Translations under genes and position numbers: made by a program
Assembly (NCBI GenBank): GCA_029860345.1
Contig: JAOUBJ010000001.1
Coordinates: 259,089-323,088, forward strand
Direction: 5' to 3'
DNA: 64,000 nt
Source of the DNA: Candidatus Zixiibacteriota bacterium
Lineage (GTDB): Bacteria; Zixibacteria; MSB-5A5; GN15; FEB-12
Part shown: positions 1-8,858 of the stretch, in pieces
Layout: each line of letters opens with the position of its first letter
How positions within the stretch are numbered: position 1 is the stretch's first letter
The notes under the pieces: model-generated
Database searches by the model: none
What the model was told of the DNA's origin: nothing
What the model saw: the letters and a program-made list of their open reading frames with translations, nothing else

Positions 1-163
1 ATCGCGATCCCAGGAACATCAGGACTCGAAGGTCCTGCCGCGTCCGCCTGTTCACAACCTGTGAATCGACAGACCCACCGTGGCTCTATAGCTATCCTTC
101 CACTTAAAGTATATCAATACAGCCATTTTGAGTCAAGCCTTTTTTGGGGCGCGATGTTTGACC
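1..163. other. Non-coding leader with two small hairpins
   Basis: No convincing gene is seen before the first CDS. Two short inverted repeats occur: AGGAC/GTCCT at 21-36 and TTCACA/TGTGAA at 51-65. They resemble the palindromic repeats in other gaps of this window. An overlapping open frame at 61-375 starts with GTG and runs into the next gene in another frame; it is treated as spurious. Confidence 0.4.
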
Positions 164-192
164 TTGACTTTCGCCTCGATAATCTCTATTAT
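164..192 (+). promoter_or_regulatory. Sigma-70-type promoter of the sugar dehydrogenase gene
   Basis: A TTGACT hexamer at 164-169 is followed after 17 bp by TATTAT at 187-192. This would start transcription near 199, about 34 bases before the ATG at 233. A GGAGG ribosome binding site lies at about 222-226. Confidence 0.6.
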
Positions 193-232
193 GGGCCAAC
201 AATATCCATGACTCCACACTCGGAGGTAGCCA

Positions 233-1645
233 ATGCTGTCCGCTGTGCGTACTTTGCTTGCCGTGCTATTGACTTTGTCCGTCGTCCCCGTTATTCACGC
301 CGACACACCGTTGACTACACAGCTGGTGGCGTTCGGTTTCAACCAGCCGGTTTTTCTGTGTGCTGCCCCCGGTGACACCACTCGTTTGTTCGTCGTCGAA
401 CAGCGGGGGAGGATTCGTATCATCAAGAACGGCTCGCTGCTCAGTACGCCCTTTCTGGATATCGATGCTTACGTTCGCTCCAGCGGTTCCGAACAAGGAT
501 TACTGGGTATGGCCTTCCATCCCGATTATGCAGTCAATGGGTATTTCTACGTCAACTACACCAGTGAACCAAACGGCGATACCCGTGTCGCGCGGTTTCA
601 GGTGAGCGCCGACCCTGATCTGGCTGACGACTCCAGCCAAAGCACTTTGCTCACACTGGATCAGCCCTACTCGAACCACAACGCCGGCATGTTGGCCTTC
701 AGTCCAATCGACGGTTACCTGTACATCGGTTTGGGCGACGGTGGCTCCGGAGGTGATCCGAGTAACCTCGCTCAGGACTCCACGTACCTGCTTGGGAAAA
801 TGCTGCGCATTGATGTTGACGGTGGTTCGCCTTACGCGATTCCGCCGTCCAATCCGTGGTATGGACACCCCACCGTTCGGAATGAGATCTGGGCATTTGG
901 CTTGCGAAATCCATGGCGGTATGGTTTTGACCGGCTGACAGGCGATCTTTACATCGCCGATGTCGGCCAGGGTGAATGGGAGGAAATTGATTTTCAATCA
1001 ATGTCAAGTAGCGGTGGCGAAAACTATGGGTGGCGACTCAAAGAGGGAACACACTGCTATCACCCGTCGGTAAACTGCGAGGACGGCGTGACGCTCGTAG
1101 AACCAGTTTATGAGTACTCCCACAGCGGCGGCAACTGCTCGATCACCGGCGGATATGTCTACCGCGGTTGTGCGATACCCGACTTGCAGGGTGCCTATTT
1201 CTTCGCCGATTATTGCAGCGGGCGGGTCTGGTCTTTTCGGTACGATGGCGCCACTGTATCTGATTTTACCGACCGGACGGCTGAGGTTGGTCAATCCCCA
1301 TGGACTATAGCATCGTTCGGCGAGGATGCCAGGGGCGAGTTGTACATCGTCAATCACTCGGGGGCGATTTACAAAATCGTTCCGGACGGCGTGGCCGATC
1401 AATGCGAGGCCATCGAGTGCTGCGTCGGTATCCGTGGCAATGTGGATGGCAGTTTTGACGACGGGATTGATATTTCCGATCTGGTCTACCTGGTGGACTT
1501 CATGTTCAACGGTGGACCTCAGCCGTCGTGTTTCGAAGAGGCGGATGTTGACGCCAGCGGATCGGCGCCAATCGACATAGCCGATTTGGTTTATCTGGTG
1601 GATTACATGTTCACGGGCGGTCCGGCGCCGTCGAGTTGTGTCTAA
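233..1645 (+). CDS. Secreted PQQ-dependent sugar dehydrogenase-like protein with dockerin repeats
   Basis: A predicted signal peptide (residues 1-23, ending VIHA) is followed by a six-bladed-propeller glucose/sorbosone dehydrogenase domain (about 30-385). Family landmarks seen are EQGLLGMAFHP, NHNAG, GDGGSGGDP, GLRNPWRYGFD and DVGQGEWEEID. These soluble enzymes oxidise sugars with PQQ in the periplasm or outside the cell; the substrate cannot be told from sequence. Residues about 395-470 hold two dockerin-like calcium-loop repeats (ISDLVYLVDFMFNGG and IADLVYLVDYMFTGG) and the protein ends in SSCV. The same tail style is found on the M28 peptidases at 29-35 kb. The start is supported by a GGAGG site and an upstream promoter. 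The gene converges on the NUDIX gene with only 14 bp between. Confidence 0.85.
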   Translation: MLSAVRTLLAVLLTLSVVPVIHADTPLTTQLVAFGFNQPVFLCAAPGDTTRLFVVEQRGRIRIIKNGSLLSTPFLDIDAYVRSSGSEQGLLGMAFHPDYAVNGYFYVNYTSEPNGDTRVARFQVSADPDLADDSSQSTLLTLDQPYSNHNAGMLAFSPIDGYLYIGLGDGGSGGDPSNLAQDSTYLLGKMLRIDVDGGSPYAIPPSNPWYGHPTVRNEIWAFGLRNPWRYGFDRLTGDLYIADVGQGEWEEIDFQSMSSSGGENYGWRLKEGTHCYHPSVNCEDGVTLVEPVYEYSHSGGNCSITGGYVYRGCAIPDLQGAYFFADYCSGRVWSFRYDGATVSDFTDRTAEVGQSPWTIASFGEDARGELYIVNHSGAIYKIVPDGVADQCEAIECCVGIRGNVDGSFDDGIDISDLVYLVDFMFNGGPQPSCFEEADVDASGSAPIDIADLVYLVDYMFTGGPAPSSCV

Positions 1646-1659
1646 CGCGGTCACGGATG

Positions 1660-2241
1660 TCAACGAGACTGGTCGAAAGATAGAAGTCCTTTGACCGTAT
1701 CGTGCAAGGCGGCTCGATAGTGCAAACCGCCGGTATCGGTGTCGCGCATAATTCGTGAGAACTCTTCAAACTCATCAAGCGTGGCCAGACGAACCTCGGT
1801 GATCTCGTCGTGATCGGTAAACTGAAAATCCCCCGACAGATACCGCGCCTGAAAGACCAATGACCGCCAGCGTATACTGTCATCCGGCGACACGTCGGCG
1901 CCAACGAAGGCTACATCGGTGCGAAGAAGAAAACGCTCCAGTTCAATCCGACAGCCGGTCTCCTCGGCCACTTCCCGATCGATTCCTGCGACGATGCTCT
2001 CCCCCGGTTTGATGCCACCCGAGGGCGCGCGATACATGCCGGGCGGATACATCGGTTTGGCGATAACTACTATCCGACCCTCTTTGTGGATGTAGAGCGT
2101 GACGTCGTGGTTGCGTCCGTCCTTTTGGGAGGACCTGATACGATCCAACTCTTCGCCGCTAACGTCGATCCGAAACTCTGCCGGTTCCGGTTGCCCGAAC
2201 CTCTCGGCCATCCGGGCGATCATAGGCTCGCTGACAAACAT
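1660..2241 (-). CDS. NUDIX hydrolase
   Basis: The Nudix box is clear: GGIKPGE, a gap, then REVAEETG, giving the GX5EX7REUXEEXGU pattern that binds magnesium and cleaves nucleoside diphosphate-linked substrates. The protein is 193 residues, with about 65 residues before the Nudix fold. The substrate is unknown. It starts 1 bp after the stop of the M24 peptidase gene on the same strand, so the two are almost certainly co-transcribed. No unusual residue is seen in the box. Confidence 0.85.
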   Translation of the reverse strand: MFVSEPMIARMAERFGQPEPAEFRIDVSGEELDRIRSSQKDGRNHDVTLYIHKEGRIVVIAKPMYPPGMYRAPSGGIKPGESIVAGIDREVAEETGCRIELERFLLRTDVAFVGADVSPDDSIRWRSLVFQARYLSGDFQFTDHDEITEVRLATLDEFEEFSRIMRDTDTGGLHYRAALHDTVKGLLSFDQSR

Positions 2242-2242
2242 T

Positions 2243-3418
2243 CTACAAGAGGGCGAGGATACCGGTCTGCTTGGGCAACGTCGTCACCTGACAACCGCCG
2301 TCGGTGATCAGACAATCGATCTCTGTGCGGAAGCCACAATCATCCATGTAGATACCGGGCTCTATCGAGAACAGATGCCCCGGCTGAAGGATGCGTCGAT
2401 CCTCTGTCTCCAGATTGTCGATGTTGGGACCGCTGCCGTGGCCGTGAGTGCCGATGGAGTGTCCGGTGCGATGCGTAAAGTAGTCTCCATAACCGGCCTC
2501 GGCCACCACCGCACGGCAGGCATCATCGACCTCACTGCCATAGATCGGACGTTCCTGCATGCTGTCCTCGATAAAAGAAATCGCGGCATCACGGGCGCGC
2601 ACGATCACATCGAACATTGAAACATACTTTTCAGGTATCTCGTCTCTGGTCCCGGCATAGGCCATCCAGGTAATGTCGCCGTAGATGCCGTCTTCTGTTT
2701 TCAGCTTGGCCCAAAGGTCGATAAGAATCAAATGCCCTTTTTGGATGGTCACAGACTTTTCCGCCGTCGGCTGGTAATGTGGATTCCCGGCGTTGCCGTC
2801 GACCGCGCAGATCGGATTAAACTCGCAGACCATGTTGTTCTTGTTAAACTGCTCAAGTATGTGCTGGCTGACATCGTACTCGCTGACCGGCTTGCCTTCT
2901 GTCAGTGATCGAGCGATCAGGGAAAAAGCGCCGTCCTTAATCTCCATTAGTTTTCCAGCCGCTTCGTGATGAGCTGCTATCTGCGGCTCTGTCAGCCGCG
3001 CCTGAAAAGCAGCCACCAGATCAGCCGAAGACACAATCTCGACACCCATACTGCGCACCATCTCAACAGTGCCGGCGTCGACCAGCCCGATATAGGGCAG
3101 CCGACCCATCCGGGAGTATTCCATGGCCACCCACTTGCGGCCTTCGAGAACGCGGGTCAGTTCCTGCTCCATAGCGCGATACCCGGCGAACGGTTTCAAC
3201 TCACCCGGCAGATGCCCGAATTTGCTCTTTTCAATCTCAGGTATCAATCCGACCGGTGAGCCTTCGACCGGGATGAAATAAAACGACCGGCGTGTCAACA
3301 CACCTTTGAGGTGTAGCATCTCGACTGCGACGTCGTTGCGGGCATGAAAGTCGGCCATCAGCCAACCGTCCAGTTCGTGTTCTTTCAGGTATCCTTGAAT
3401 CTTTTCAATGTCCATCAT
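2243..3418 (-). CDS. M24 family Xaa-Pro aminopeptidase-like metallopeptidase
   Basis: This 391-residue protein has the creatinase/prolidase layout: an N-terminal domain (1-about 140) and a pita-bread catalytic domain. The expected metal ligands are visible in order: D in ILIDLWA, D in DGIYGDITW, H in THRTGHSIG, E in SIEPGIY, and E in RTEIDCLI. Such enzymes remove N-terminal residues next to proline, usually in the cytoplasm. No signal peptide is present. The start ATG is preceded by a GAGGA site. It heads a two-gene unit with the NUDIX hydrolase. Confidence 0.8.
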   Translation of the reverse strand: MMDIEKIQGYLKEHELDGWLMADFHARNDVAVEMLHLKGVLTRRSFYFIPVEGSPVGLIPEIEKSKFGHLPGELKPFAGYRAMEQELTRVLEGRKWVAMEYSRMGRLPYIGLVDAGTVEMVRSMGVEIVSSADLVAAFQARLTEPQIAAHHEAAGKLMEIKDGAFSLIARSLTEGKPVSEYDVSQHILEQFNKNNMVCEFNPICAVDGNAGNPHYQPTAEKSVTIQKGHLILIDLWAKLKTEDGIYGDITWMAYAGTRDEIPEKYVSMFDVIVRARDAAISFIEDSMQERPIYGSEVDDACRAVVAEAGYGDYFTHRTGHSIGTHGHGSGPNIDNLETEDRRILQPGHLFSIEPGIYMDDCGFRTEIDCLITDGGCQVTTLPKQTGILALL

Positions 3419-3517
3419 ATAATCCTCGCTTTGGTTGGACTAAACATAAGTCAACAGGTCGCGCTTGTCACACAAAATCTCGCGGTGTCACGTTATGGAT
3501 TGATAGCATCGGCACAA

Positions 3518-4288
3518 TCAGAGTGCTACCTGAAATCCATCGTGCGCCAATACAAGATTGTCCAGACCGGCTTTGTCGGAAAGCTGCTGGAGATTAGCCG
3601 TTGCCTCGGCATCGCCAAGATGACTGATGACGAATCGTCCGACGTTCGATGTTTGGGCAAAGTCGAAGAACTGATCCAGGTCGACATGGGTTAGTTCGAG
3701 TACGGCGATGTCAACGCCGTCGAGATGCGGCTTGATGTCGTCGAAGCTTCCGATGTCGGCAGAATAGAACAACGTCGTACCGGGAAGATCGATTTTGAAA
3801 GAATGACACTGCATCCGGTTGGGCAGTTGCAGCTTTTCAATGAACTCGGCGTAGCCATGTAGATGCTTGTTGCCAATGGCCTGTAGTCGAAAACTGCCTT
3901 CAAACACGAAGCCGTCGGAGTATCCATGCAGGTTCAACTCGAACGGCAGTTTTTCACGGATAATATAGACCGCGGGCAAGTAATCAGTGAACGGTTTGAC
4001 AAACTCGTCCGGCAGATAGATATCCAACGGCTCTTTGCGTCCGGACAGGTAGATCATCTGAATGAACTGCGGCAGTTCGCAGCAGTGATCCGGATGGGTG
4101 TGACTGATAAAGACTCGATTGACATTCAGTGGATCGAATCCACAGCGCAGAAACGACGAAGTCGCCCCGCCGCCGCAGTCAATCAACGTGAGATCGTTGT
4201 CGACGTCCAGCAGATATCCTGTACAGGCGCGATCTGCTTGTGGCATCCCTGATGACGATCCGAGTATGGTGAAAGTGGTGGTGGTCAT
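3518..4288 (-). CDS. Metallo-beta-lactamase-fold hydrolase, RNase Z-like
   Basis: The protein begins MTTTTFTILGSSSGMPQ, typical of the RNase Z/ElaC-like branch of the metallo-beta-lactamase superfamily. It carries the metal motif HTHPDH, followed by SADIG and VISHLGD for the remaining ligands. It is 256 residues when started at the ATG at 4288. An in-frame upstream ATG at 4357 would add 23 residues that do not fit the fold. The family includes tRNA 3'-processing enzymes and small-molecule hydrolases. The short length and missing exosite arm argue against a true RNase Z, so the substrate is left open. Confidence 0.75.
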   Translation of the reverse strand: MTTTTFTILGSSSGMPQADRACTGYLLDVDNDLTLIDCGGGATSSFLRCGFDPLNVNRVFISHTHPDHCCELPQFIQMIYLSGRKEPLDIYLPDEFVKPFTDYLPAVYIIREKLPFELNLHGYSDGFVFEGSFRLQAIGNKHLHGYAEFIEKLQLPNRMQCHSFKIDLPGTTLFYSADIGSFDDIKPHLDGVDIAVLELTHVDLDQFFDFAQTSNVGRFVISHLGDAEATANLQQLSDKAGLDNLVLAHDGFQVAL

Positions 4289-4618
4289 GTATCGTCTTTT
4301 GGTATAGTGTTCAGCTGGATCCTTCGTCGCCAAGAGTGAGACCGCAACTGTGAACATTATAGCTTTTCTCTGAGCAGAATCAAGGCAACTATTGTTTCAC
4401 AGTCCCCTCTTGAGAGGGGATGAAGGGGTGTGTTTTTGTTTTTCACCGGCGAAGAACACACCCCGCCCTGCGGGCACCCCTCTCGAGAGGGGATGAAGAC
4501 AAATCTCGTGAGTGGTGTTGGTCGACCCCGCCCGACACCCGTCTTGCTACTCGCTGGTGTTCGGCGGACACAAGGCCCGGCGCAGCGCGATAGAAGAAAC
4601 ACCTTCCAAGATAGAGCG
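4289..4618. repeat. Intergenic block with composite inverted repeats
   Basis: The 330-bp gap contains a nested inverted structure at 4403-4493. Outer arms are TCCCCTCTTGAGAGGGGA and CCCCTCTCGAGAGGGG, and inner arms are GGGGTGTGTT and AACACACCCC. A second palindrome at 4514-4539 (GGTGTTGG...CCCGACACC) reappears in the opposite orientation at 44934-44959. Half of the first element recurs at 40550-40583. No gene is supported here. Confidence 0.7.
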
Positions 4619-5647
4619 TCATCCAACCAAACTCCCCACTCGCTCCAATGCCGCTTCGCAGTCGGCCCGGTGGACATCGAGATGCAAAACAAACCGAATC
4701 TGTTTGGGACCGAACGGCAAGGCTCTCACGCCGACACCGTCCATCTTGCTACAAACATCCAGCGGCTGGTTGTCGCCGGTAACATTTACGATGACCAGGT
4801 TAGTATCAACTCGCGACAAATCGACATCGAAGAGATCAAGCTGGTTGAGTCCCTCGGCAAAGAAGCGCGCATTGGCGTGGTCATCGGCTAACCGTTCGAT
4901 GTTGTTCTGTACGGCGTACAAGCCAGCCGCGGCGATAATCCCAACCTGACGCATCCCGCCACCGAACAGTTTACGTTCCCGCCTGCACTTCTCAATAAAC
5001 TCGCGCGTACCCAAGGCCACCGACCCTATCGGTGCGCCCAAACCTTTCGACAGGCAGACCGACACCGAGTCGAACGGCCGAGTCAACTCCGGCAGTGACA
5101 GGCCGGTTGCGACGTGGGCGTTCCAGATTCGGGCGCCGTCAAGGTGAAAGATCAACCCGAACTCGTCGCACACCTCGCGCACTTTCAGGATTTCGTCCTG
5201 CGGCAGGATGGTGCCGCCGTGGTGGTTGTGGGTGTTCTCAAGCGCCACCATCTTGGTCAACGGGCAGTGCAAACTGATCGGTCGGATACTGCCTCTAACC
5301 ATATCGGCTGTAATCATCCCGCGATCAGTGGTAATCAAATTGACCAGCAAGCCGGAGTGGACAACCGGTCCGGCTACCTCGTAGTTGACAACGTGACACT
5401 CTCTGTCGCACAAGAGCTCCCAGCCCGGTTCCGAGTGAACTTTAAGGCAAACCTGGTTGCCCATCGTCCCCGAGGGCACATACAACCCGGCTTCGCGCTC
5501 GAACAGGGCGGCCACATATTCTTCTAGTTTTTTTACAGTGGGGTCATCCCCGAGAACGTCGTCACCGACTTCGGCCGTGGCCATCGCCTGGCGCATATCA
5601 TCGGACGGTTTGGTGACGGTATCGCTTCGCATATCGATTGTCTTCAT
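4619..5647 (-). CDS. ltaE: Low-specificity L-threonine aldolase
   Basis: This is a PLP-dependent fold-type I enzyme that splits L-threonine or L-allo-threonine into glycine and acetaldehyde. The N-terminus IDMRSDTVTKP is diagnostic of the family, and the PLP lysine is the K of SVCLSKGLGAPIGS. FHLDGARIWNA supplies the aspartate near the cofactor nitrogen, and HNHHGG follows the family. The protein is 342 residues, a normal length. I chose the ATG at 5647 because the family N-terminus begins there; a longer frame to 5779 would read through the cold-shock terminator. Cytoplasmic. Confidence 0.9.
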   Translation of the reverse strand: MKTIDMRSDTVTKPSDDMRQAMATAEVGDDVLGDDPTVKKLEEYVAALFEREAGLYVPSGTMGNQVCLKVHSEPGWELLCDRECHVVNYEVAGPVVHSGLLVNLITTDRGMITADMVRGSIRPISLHCPLTKMVALENTHNHHGGTILPQDEILKVREVCDEFGLIFHLDGARIWNAHVATGLSLPELTRPFDSVSVCLSKGLGAPIGSVALGTREFIEKCRRERKLFGGGMRQVGIIAAAGLYAVQNNIERLADDHANARFFAEGLNQLDLFDVDLSRVDTNLVIVNVTGDNQPLDVCSKMDGVGVRALPFGPKQIRFVLHLDVHRADCEAALERVGSLVG

Positions 5648-5745
5648 AGGGAGGAATATAGCTGAAATCGGTTTTGTACACAACAGCAGCTGTGCCGCAG
5701 TCCCCGCCGGTGGGAGACAAGCCCCCACCCTACGCGTCATTCTGC

Positions 5746-5776
5746 AAAAAAAAGACCGCCCATTAAGGCGGCCTTT
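5746..5776 (-). terminator. Rho-independent terminator of the cold-shock gene
   Basis: Read on the minus strand, GGCCGCC and GGCGGTC form a 7-bp stem (one G-U pair) around a TTAATG loop, followed by eight T residues. It lies about 23 bp past the cold-shock stop codon. Confidence 0.85.
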
Positions 5777-5798
5777 CAAATCGGTTGTAGTGGTCGAA

Positions 5799-6005
5799 TC
5801 AGGAAGCCAGCGTGACGTTTTGCGCTTGCTGTCCTTTGTCGGTGTCAGTCACCTCAAACAATACGGTCTGGCCCGGCTTGAGCGTTTTGTAGCCATCCAT
5901 CTTGATCTCGGTGTAGTGAACGTAGATGTTTTCCGCTGAGTCCTCTGAGGAAATGAAACCCCACCCTTTTAAGTCGTTGAAGTACTTAACTTTTCCCGTG
6001 GACAT
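5799..6005 (-). CDS. Cold-shock domain protein (CspA family)
   Basis: This 68-residue single OB-fold protein has both RNA-binding motifs: KGWGFI (RNP1-like) and IYVHYTEI (RNP2-like). It begins MSTGKVKYFN, as in the family. CspA proteins bind single-stranded RNA or DNA and act as RNA chaperones. The start at 6005 has a strong GGAGG site; the frame remains open upstream but that is leader sequence. It is a single-gene unit with its own promoter and terminator and a leader of about 43 bases. Confidence 0.93.
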   Translation of the reverse strand: MSTGKVKYFNDLKGWGFISSEDSAENIYVHYTEIKMDGYKTLKPGQTVLFEVTDTDKGQQAQNVTLAS

Positions 6006-6054
6006 TAAGTTCCTCCATATTGAGGATTGAATACTGTCAAGGCATCCTATAATC

Positions 6055-6083
6055 ATTATACGTGGCAATGGGACCGCCAGCAA
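6055..6083 (-). promoter_or_regulatory. Sigma-70-type promoter of the cold-shock gene
   Basis: On the minus strand TTGCTG (6083-6078) is followed after 17 bp by a perfect TATAAT (6060-6055). The predicted start near 6048 gives a leader of about 43 bases before the ATG. Confidence 0.65.
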
Positions 6084-6101
6084 CAATAATTTTTGGTTAA
6101 A

Positions 6102-6734
6102 TCAGAATCCAAGCAGAATCTGCGTCACCAGAGTCATGGCCAGCCCCGACAGTATCGGCACCGTGACGTTATCGTCGATGCCAAATGGCAGAGCTTCGAC
6201 CACCGCCGCTACTACCGCCCCTGCTACGGCCACAGTCAGCGCCAAACCGGGCGTAAAGACAGCCACAATCAGCGTGCCAGCCAAACAAGCAGTCGATCCC
6301 TCCAGCGATTTACTGCCGAAAAACCTGCGCCGTCCAAATTTCCGCCCGACCAGAGCAGCCAGGGTATCGCCGACGATAATAAAGGCTATGGCCGCGATGG
6401 CAATTGGTTTATCAAAAAGCGCCACGGTGAAACAGACAGTCGACAGAATATAGGTGGCCCCGGAGAAATCACCCTGTTTCTCGTGAGGACGGATCATTCT
6501 GCCAAAGAATCTCTCAAGCCCGCCTGTCCACAGTGACCATCCCCGCAATCGTGAGATATCCCCCAAAATGAAGGCCAGCGTGATCGGAACCATGAGAGTG
6601 AGCATACCGACCCGGTCAAGTTGCAGAAAGTAGTACCCCCCCGGAATGACCAGCGCGAACATGTGGGTGCCTTTGCGCCACAACTCCTGCCCGAACGTGA
6701 TTTGCCGTGGGACAGAGTCGGGACTGTCGATCAT
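6102..6734 (-). CDS. SEC59/DGK1/VTE5-family lipid kinase
   Basis: The 210-residue protein has about six hydrophobic segments. It carries the family signature in the second half: IIVGDTLAALVGRKFGRRRF followed by GSKSLEGS. Members are CTP-dependent kinases of diacylglycerol, dolichol or phytol, acting in the membrane. In bacteria the substrate is usually unproven, and I cannot choose between polyprenol and diacylglycerol. The start codon overlaps the stop of the parvulin gene (ATGA), so the two are translationally coupled. Confidence 0.75.
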   Translation of the reverse strand: MIDSPDSVPRQITFGQELWRKGTHMFALVIPGGYYFLQLDRVGMLTLMVPITLAFILGDISRLRGWSLWTGGLERFFGRMIRPHEKQGDFSGATYILSTVCFTVALFDKPIAIAAIAFIIVGDTLAALVGRKFGRRRFFGSKSLEGSTACLAGTLIVAVFTPGLALTVAVAGAVVAAVVEALPFGIDDNVTVPILSGLAMTLVTQILLGF

Positions 6735-8482
6735 GACCCCGAGGACCGGTATTCCAGCGGCTTGAGATGAATCGGCCGCAGTTTGTTGGGGAACTTTACT
6801 GAAAACTGGCGGTACAGGCGGTCCCGGTACTCTTCAAACACTTCGCGGGCGTGCCGCTTTCTGAGAACAGGCACAATATCGATAGAGGCGCGGCCAAAAT
6901 CGATCAGATTCTTACGGTTGACCACCCTTACAATATGATATCCGAATTGGGTCTTAACCGGTGGCGATATACTGCCTATCGGTGTCAACAGAGCGGCCTG
7001 GTAAAGCTCATCCGGCACTTCACCCGGTCCGACATAGCCAAGGTTGGCCAGATCGACTCTTATCTGGGGTTCACCGGGATAATGCTCCTGTGCTAACTGC
7101 AAGAAGTCCACGCCGCTCAGGGCCTGATCGCGCAGAAACTCCGCGAAAGTGGAATCCTCGGCGATTATATGCTGAATCTCCACCGGTTTTTTAACAGTGA
7201 ACTCGTCGATATGTTTATCGTAGTAAGCCCGCACGGCGCTTTCTTCCGGCTGCCAGGTGTGATCAAATCGCTGCCGCTCAAAAATCTCCTTTGAAGATTC
7301 ATGGCGGTACCGAGACTCGATAGCCATCACCTCCGGGAGCGTGTCGATCCTCATATCGCGCGCTACCTGAACCATGACGACCCGTTTGGCCAACTCCTGT
7401 ATCATCTCATATTTGAGAGCCAGGGTCGTGTTATCCAGCCTGTTGTTGTTGCGGAACGTCTCCTCCAGCGCCCGAAGATGATTGAAGTCGAGGGTGTCGG
7501 TGCCATTGATAATCGCCGCCCAGGTGGCCGGCTCAACCTTGTAAACATTGGTGTCAAGAATGGCATCGTTGCGGACGATCTCAAGCGGCAGACTGCGCAC
7601 AGAATCCAGAATCCGGCCACCGATCTCGTTCGCCTTGGTGTTTTTCAAGTCCTGCGTTGCGACGATGTAGGCAGCCGAGTCGTAGGGGGGGATTCCCTCC
7701 GGCATGTGCCTCGGGGTCATGATGATATGCCATCCGTCACGGTCCTGGTATGGCTGCGAGGCCACCCCTTCTTCCATAGAGAAGGCCACCGAGTCAAACG
7801 GAGGTCGATAGATTCCGCGCTCTGTCCACCCAACCAGCCCGCCATCCTTACCCGAAAAGGTATCGTGGGAGTACTGTCGGGCAACCTCTACAAAGGGCAT
7901 GCCCATTTCAATGAGGCGACGTAACTGGTGAGCGTACTCTTCCAACTCGAATTCAAACTGCTCGGGAGAAAGCGACCTAAAATGAAGCGAGTCTTTGCCG
8001 GCTTTGATACTGACCGGTGAGATCAGGATATGGAACAGCATCACCTGTTCTTTGATAGAGAATAGATCCGGTCGGCTGTGGTAAAAGTCGACCACCTCCT
8101 GTGAATCTACGGTCACTTGGTTGTAAACGGCCTCATTCAGAAGGGCGCGGATCATGGCGTTTTGATAGCGATGCTTGTATATCCGGTACACGTCGTAGTA
8201 GTCATCCAACTTGACATCGGCCGAGGCCAGCCCGGCCAAGGTATCGCACAAAAGCGAATCCAGGATGAGCTCCACATCCGATGCCTTCAGCATCCCCCCC
8301 CGTGGGAGGATATCGCCGGCCGCAATCGTATCATAAAGTTGTGGCTGAGTGATTTCGAACAGCGTGTCAACTTTGGCGATCACGTAGTCGTGTTTATCAA
8401 GCTCTTTTTCGTACACAATGGGCGGACGGCAAGCCGCCATGGCCAGCAAACAGAACAAGACAATTATCAAAAACAATTTCAT
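6731..8482 (-). CDS. Parvulin-type peptidyl-prolyl isomerase lipoprotein
   Basis: This 583-residue protein begins with a lipoprotein-type signal (hydrophobic stretch, then MAAC with Cys18 as acylation site). Two parvulin-like rotamase regions are visible. One is near residues 140-265 (LFHILIS ... FSGKDGGLVGWTERG ... GWHIIM). A weaker one is near 430-535 (IQHIIAED ... NLGYVGPGEV ... FGYHIVRV). The layout resembles SurA/PrsA foldases that help outer-membrane or exported proteins fold. It is translationally coupled to the lipid kinase downstream. The exact client cannot be inferred. Confidence 0.8.
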   Translation of the reverse strand: MKLFLIIVLFCLLAMAACRPPIVYEKELDKHDYVIAKVDTLFEITQPQLYDTIAAGDILPRGGMLKASDVELILDSLLCDTLAGLASADVKLDDYYDVYRIYKHRYQNAMIRALLNEAVYNQVTVDSQEVVDFYHSRPDLFSIKEQVMLFHILISPVSIKAGKDSLHFRSLSPEQFEFELEEYAHQLRRLIEMGMPFVEVARQYSHDTFSGKDGGLVGWTERGIYRPPFDSVAFSMEEGVASQPYQDRDGWHIIMTPRHMPEGIPPYDSAAYIVATQDLKNTKANEIGGRILDSVRSLPLEIVRNDAILDTNVYKVEPATWAAIINGTDTLDFNHLRALEETFRNNNRLDNTTLALKYEMIQELAKRVVMVQVARDMRIDTLPEVMAIESRYRHESSKEIFERQRFDHTWQPEESAVRAYYDKHIDEFTVKKPVEIQHIIAEDSTFAEFLRDQALSGVDFLQLAQEHYPGEPQIRVDLANLGYVGPGEVPDELYQAALLTPIGSISPPVKTQFGYHIVRVVNRKNLIDFGRASIDIVPVLRKRHAREVFEEYRDRLYRQFSVKFPNKLRPIHLKPLEYRSSGS

Positions 8483-8858
8483 ACAATCACCGGAACTCCA
8501 TTGATCGGTTTGGAGCTGCCAAGATTATACAATTATCTCAGAAAAACAAGCCCAAATAGCTGAGTGGAAGTTGCGATGAGCAGTCTTCAGCAGGGCAAGT
8601 CTGTCCTCATATCTGCCGTGAGACCCACGGAACGGGTGGCACCCTCAAAACCGGTTTGGGGGGGGCTATTGTTTCTCGCCCCAGGCAACGTTTGAGGCGG
8701 CCACTCAGTCGCCCGAGGGTACTCGAAACATAACTGGCGAGGAAAAGAATCACGCCAAGGGCGTGATGTCGAAACCACAGGGGTTTCGACCTACTGTTGT
8801 TGCCTCAGCATGAGGTGGTGAGAGACATTGTCAAAGGACAATTCCACAGTAGTCGAGA
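8483..8858. repeat. Intergenic block with dispersed palindromic repeats
   Basis: No gene is supported in these 376 bp. It holds a copy of the CACCC...AAACCGGTTT...GGGTG repeat (8634-8667; related copies at 28888-28921 and 29106-29138). It also holds the two-hairpin REP-like unit at 8749-8790. Confidence 0.65.
8749..8790. repeat. Two-hairpin REP-like unit, copy 1
   Basis: Two adjacent perfect stems: ATCACGCC/GGCGTGAT around AAG (8749-8767), then GTCGAAACC/GGTTTCGAC around ACAGG (8768-8790), followed by CTAC. The same two hairpins occur in reverse order and orientation at 25190-25231. Confidence 0.75.

Noticed and set aside
233-1645. Cellulosome membership from the dockerin repeats
   Set aside because: No cohesin, scaffoldin or glycoside hydrolase is in the window; dockerin-like tails are common outside cellulosomes.
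1004-1663. Long minus-strand frame under the sugar dehydrogenase
   Set aside because: It is a shadow of the plus-strand gene; the plus frame has clear domains, signal peptide and promoter.
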